Shown: one piece after another, positions 62,277-64,000 of the stretch
Position numbering within the stretch: position 1 is the first letter of the stretch
Layout: each line of letters begins with the position of its first letter
DNA from: Paenibacillus sp. FSL R5-0912
GTDB lineage: Bacteria > Bacillota > Bacilli > Paenibacillales > Paenibacillaceae
Reading direction: 5' to 3'
DNA: 64,000 nucleotides
NCBI RefSeq assembly: GCF_000758605.1
Contig: NZ_CP009282.1
Span: 7,006,001 to 7,070,000, forward strand
Notes under the pieces: model-generated
Databases searched by the model: none
The model's input: only the letters and a program-made list of their open reading frames with translations
Told to the model about the DNA's origin: nothing
Program-made: the position numbers and the translations under genes

Positions 62277-64000
62277 CTAGCCCATTCCCCCTACTTCCCC
62301 CCACCCAAACGACCCCAGCACCCTCTCCAACACCGCCTGCAGGCTGGCTGTTGCATTGGCATCGTTCAGCGTGACGGTGATCGTGTAGACCACATCATTT
62401 TTGCCGAAAATGATGTTTCGCGTGCTCACAGGGATACTGTTCTTGGTCTGCTGTACGGTGAGAATTGTGGCAGGCACTCCCGCAAAGGTGGTTTCCTCCA
62501 CACTTTTCACCTGCGGCCCTTTCGGGTCTTTTTTGGTATTCTGGTAATAGCTCTGCAGCTGGCTGACGGCATATTCCATGGTAACATCCGGACTGGCGTA
62601 GATCTGGAACCGTCCGCCGGTGAAGCGGTATTCCACGGTCTGGCTCTCAAAAAGATCCTGATATGGCGTCCATAGGCGCGGAATATCAATGCTGTAGCCG
62701 TAAGCTTTGGAGCTCTTAGGGATCGACTTTGTGCTGAGCAGTGCGTAATCATCGGTTTCCAGACGGCCAAAGTTCTCCTTGATCTGCTCAAAATCAATAT
62801 CGATGGAGTTTAGCACATCTGTGAACCGCGCCTTGTCGTCATCCTGTCCCGATGCTGTCCGGTATTCAAAATAATAGCGATAGCCGTTCTTCAGCAGCAG
62901 AATTTGATATTCCGTACTCCAGCCGTTGCCTGGATTGAGTCCGATTTCATTAATCAATACCGGCTCACCGGAGACTTTGCCTGCAATGCCGTTCTTCAGG
63001 GTATAGGCTTCGGTCACATAGGTGTCACGCAGCTGCGACTCCAGTTCCCGGCTCCAGCTCTCAAGCGTTGAGCCCGCAGGGGCGGAGCTCACTTTTACAC
63101 GCAGATAACTTCCCTGTTTGCTCTCATACAATAAATGCTGGTCATCCACACTCCAGTCTGCCGGCACCAGCAGCGAGATTCCGTAGTCTTCGTTATATCC
63201 TTCGCGCAGCCCGTTTGTGACTGTGGAGAGATCGCGGATGCTTTTGTCGGAAGAATTATAGGAAGGTTGGAAGGAGTCCAGCAGCACGGCATACTGATCC
63301 AGATCTTTATAGTTCACTGCGTTATCGTCCGTCAGATAAATTTCATACAGCCTGCCGTCAGCATAATATTGCCTGCCTTCCCATAGCGCTCCGCTGGAAT
63401 CCTTGCTGACTATCCGGGCGTAAGGAACCTTGGCTTCAGGCACAACCTCCCGGTCCAGTACAGTCTCTCCGCCCTCCTCCGATGACCGCACCAGATTCTC
63501 CAGCAGCCCTTCCGGATCAAGCAGCACCTCCTGCGGTGAAGCATGGACCTCCAGATAATAATCATTCTCTGCACTCATAAAAGTCGCTACATTCTCATTC
63601 CCACCGCTGTCACCCACGACAAGTCCGGGAGGATAATTCATGCTCCATTCAAAATAACTGTTGCCGATCCGGGTCTTGCCGACATCACTGTCGATGCCGC
63701 TCTCCGGTTCTGCTGCCGCCTCCTTCTCCGAAGGAGTAAGTGTCACCAGTAATCCCCCGCCATCTGCCGCAGTAATCCGCGCACCGAGCACTCCGGTCAC
63801 GAACCGTAGGGGCACCATCAGCACACCGGAAACCATCCGCGGCGGCGCAGCAAGCTTAATTTTGACGCCATCCTTCCAGGCAGTGGTACTGCCTATCGTC
63901 ATCGCTCCGGTATGCGGACCGTACATCAGCTTCACTACATTGTTACCTTCAAGAGAGACTGTGCTGCCGAATGCTTTTTTGAAAATCCCCAGCGGTACCA
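62277..64000 (-). CDS. Stalk-domain protein (copper amine oxidase N-terminal-like), 5' end outside the window
   Basis: The frame is open to the right edge, reading VPLGIFKKAFGSTVSLE before the internal start at 63935, so at least 574 residues are seen and the beginning, with any signal peptide, is missing. The first part (GVLMVPLRFVTGVLGARI) matches the stalk or copper amine oxidase N-terminal repeat used by Paenibacillus exported proteins. The rest has two PsbP/DUF1795-like blocks (YGISLLVPADW and YSIDIPRLWTPY). Probably a surface protein; function unknown. Confidence 0.8.
   Translation of the reverse strand, partial: VPLGIFKKAFGSTVSLEGNNVVKLMYGPHTGAMTIGSTTAWKDGVKIKLAAPPRMVSGVLMVPLRFVTGVLGARITAADGGGLLVTLTPSEKEAAAEPESGIDSDVGKTRIGNSYFEWSMNYPPGLVVGDSGGNENVATFMSAENDYYLEVHASPQEVLLDPEGLLENLVRSSEEGGETVLDREVVPEAKVPYARIVSKDSSGALWEGRQYYADGRLYEIYLTDDNAVNYKDLDQYAVLLDSFQPSYNSSDKSIRDLSTVTNGLREGYNEDYGISLLVPADWSVDDQHLLYESKQGSYLRVKVSSAPAGSTLESWSRELESQLRDTYVTEAYTLKNGIAGKVSGEPVLINEIGLNPGNGWSTEYQILLLKNGYRYYFEYRTASGQDDDKARFTDVLNSIDIDFEQIKENFGRLETDDYALLSTKSIPKSSKAYGYSIDIPRLWTPYQDLFESQTVEYRFTGGRFQIYASPDVTMEYAVSQLQSYYQNTKKDPKGPQVKSVEETTFAGVPATILTVQQTKNSIPVSTRNIIFGKNDVVYTITVTLNDANATASLQAVLERVLGSFGWGEVGGMG

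Overview
This window comes from a low-to-mid GC Gram-positive bacterium, most probably Paenibacillus or a close relative. Three things point there: the Bacillales gene order cysS-cysE-gltX-ispF-ispD-yacL and disA-radA with the ctsR-mcsA-mcsB-clpC operon; a CtsR operator and a cysteine T-box of Bacillus type; and a polysaccharide locus like the S-layer glycan clusters of Geobacillus and P. alvei. Almost all genes and the rRNA operon read on the minus strand, so the replication fork probably runs from the right end of the window to the left.

Bases 1-9900: tRNA charging, cysteine and isoprenoid genes (cysS partial, cysE behind a Cys T-box, gltX, ispF, ispD, yacL), one small Cys-containing gene on the plus strand, pssA, disA and radA. 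Bases 10000-15000: the clpC/mcsBA/ctsR stress operon with its promoter and operator. Bases 15085-22200: an Eis-like acetyltransferase, a dense cluster of DnaA boxes, and a complete rRNA operon on the minus strand (16S, tRNA-Ala, 23S, 5S) with tandem promoters.

Bases 22300-36500: an MFS exporter, a cytochrome b/molybdopterin fusion protein, and a four-gene operon of alkaline phosphatase, ABC ATPase, ABC permease with a His/Glu/Asp-rich loop, and a lipoprotein. I read this operon as a candidate metal-linked system. It is followed by ligA, pcrA, pcrB and an unusual GDPD-like protein.

Bases 36600-62200: a surface-glycan locus. It holds an initiating sugar-phosphate transferase, several glycosyltransferases, rfbD and rfbB, a 5'-truncated rfbC, then a markedly AT-rich block (about 43040-53900) with further glycosyltransferases, a Gtr-like modification module and a Wzm/Wzt-type ABC exporter. 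An O-antigen-ligase/TPR protein, galU, a U32 protein, rfbA and a complete rfbC follow. The AT-rich block looks like acquired DNA. The window ends inside a stalk-domain (copper amine oxidase N-terminal-like) protein.

The observations most worth a second look are the DnaA-box cluster beside the rRNA operon, the phosphatase/ABC/lipoprotein operon, a dispersed intergenic repeat of about 155 bp present three times just 3' of genes between 34.5 and 40.7 kb, and the broken rfbC at the edge of the AT-rich island.
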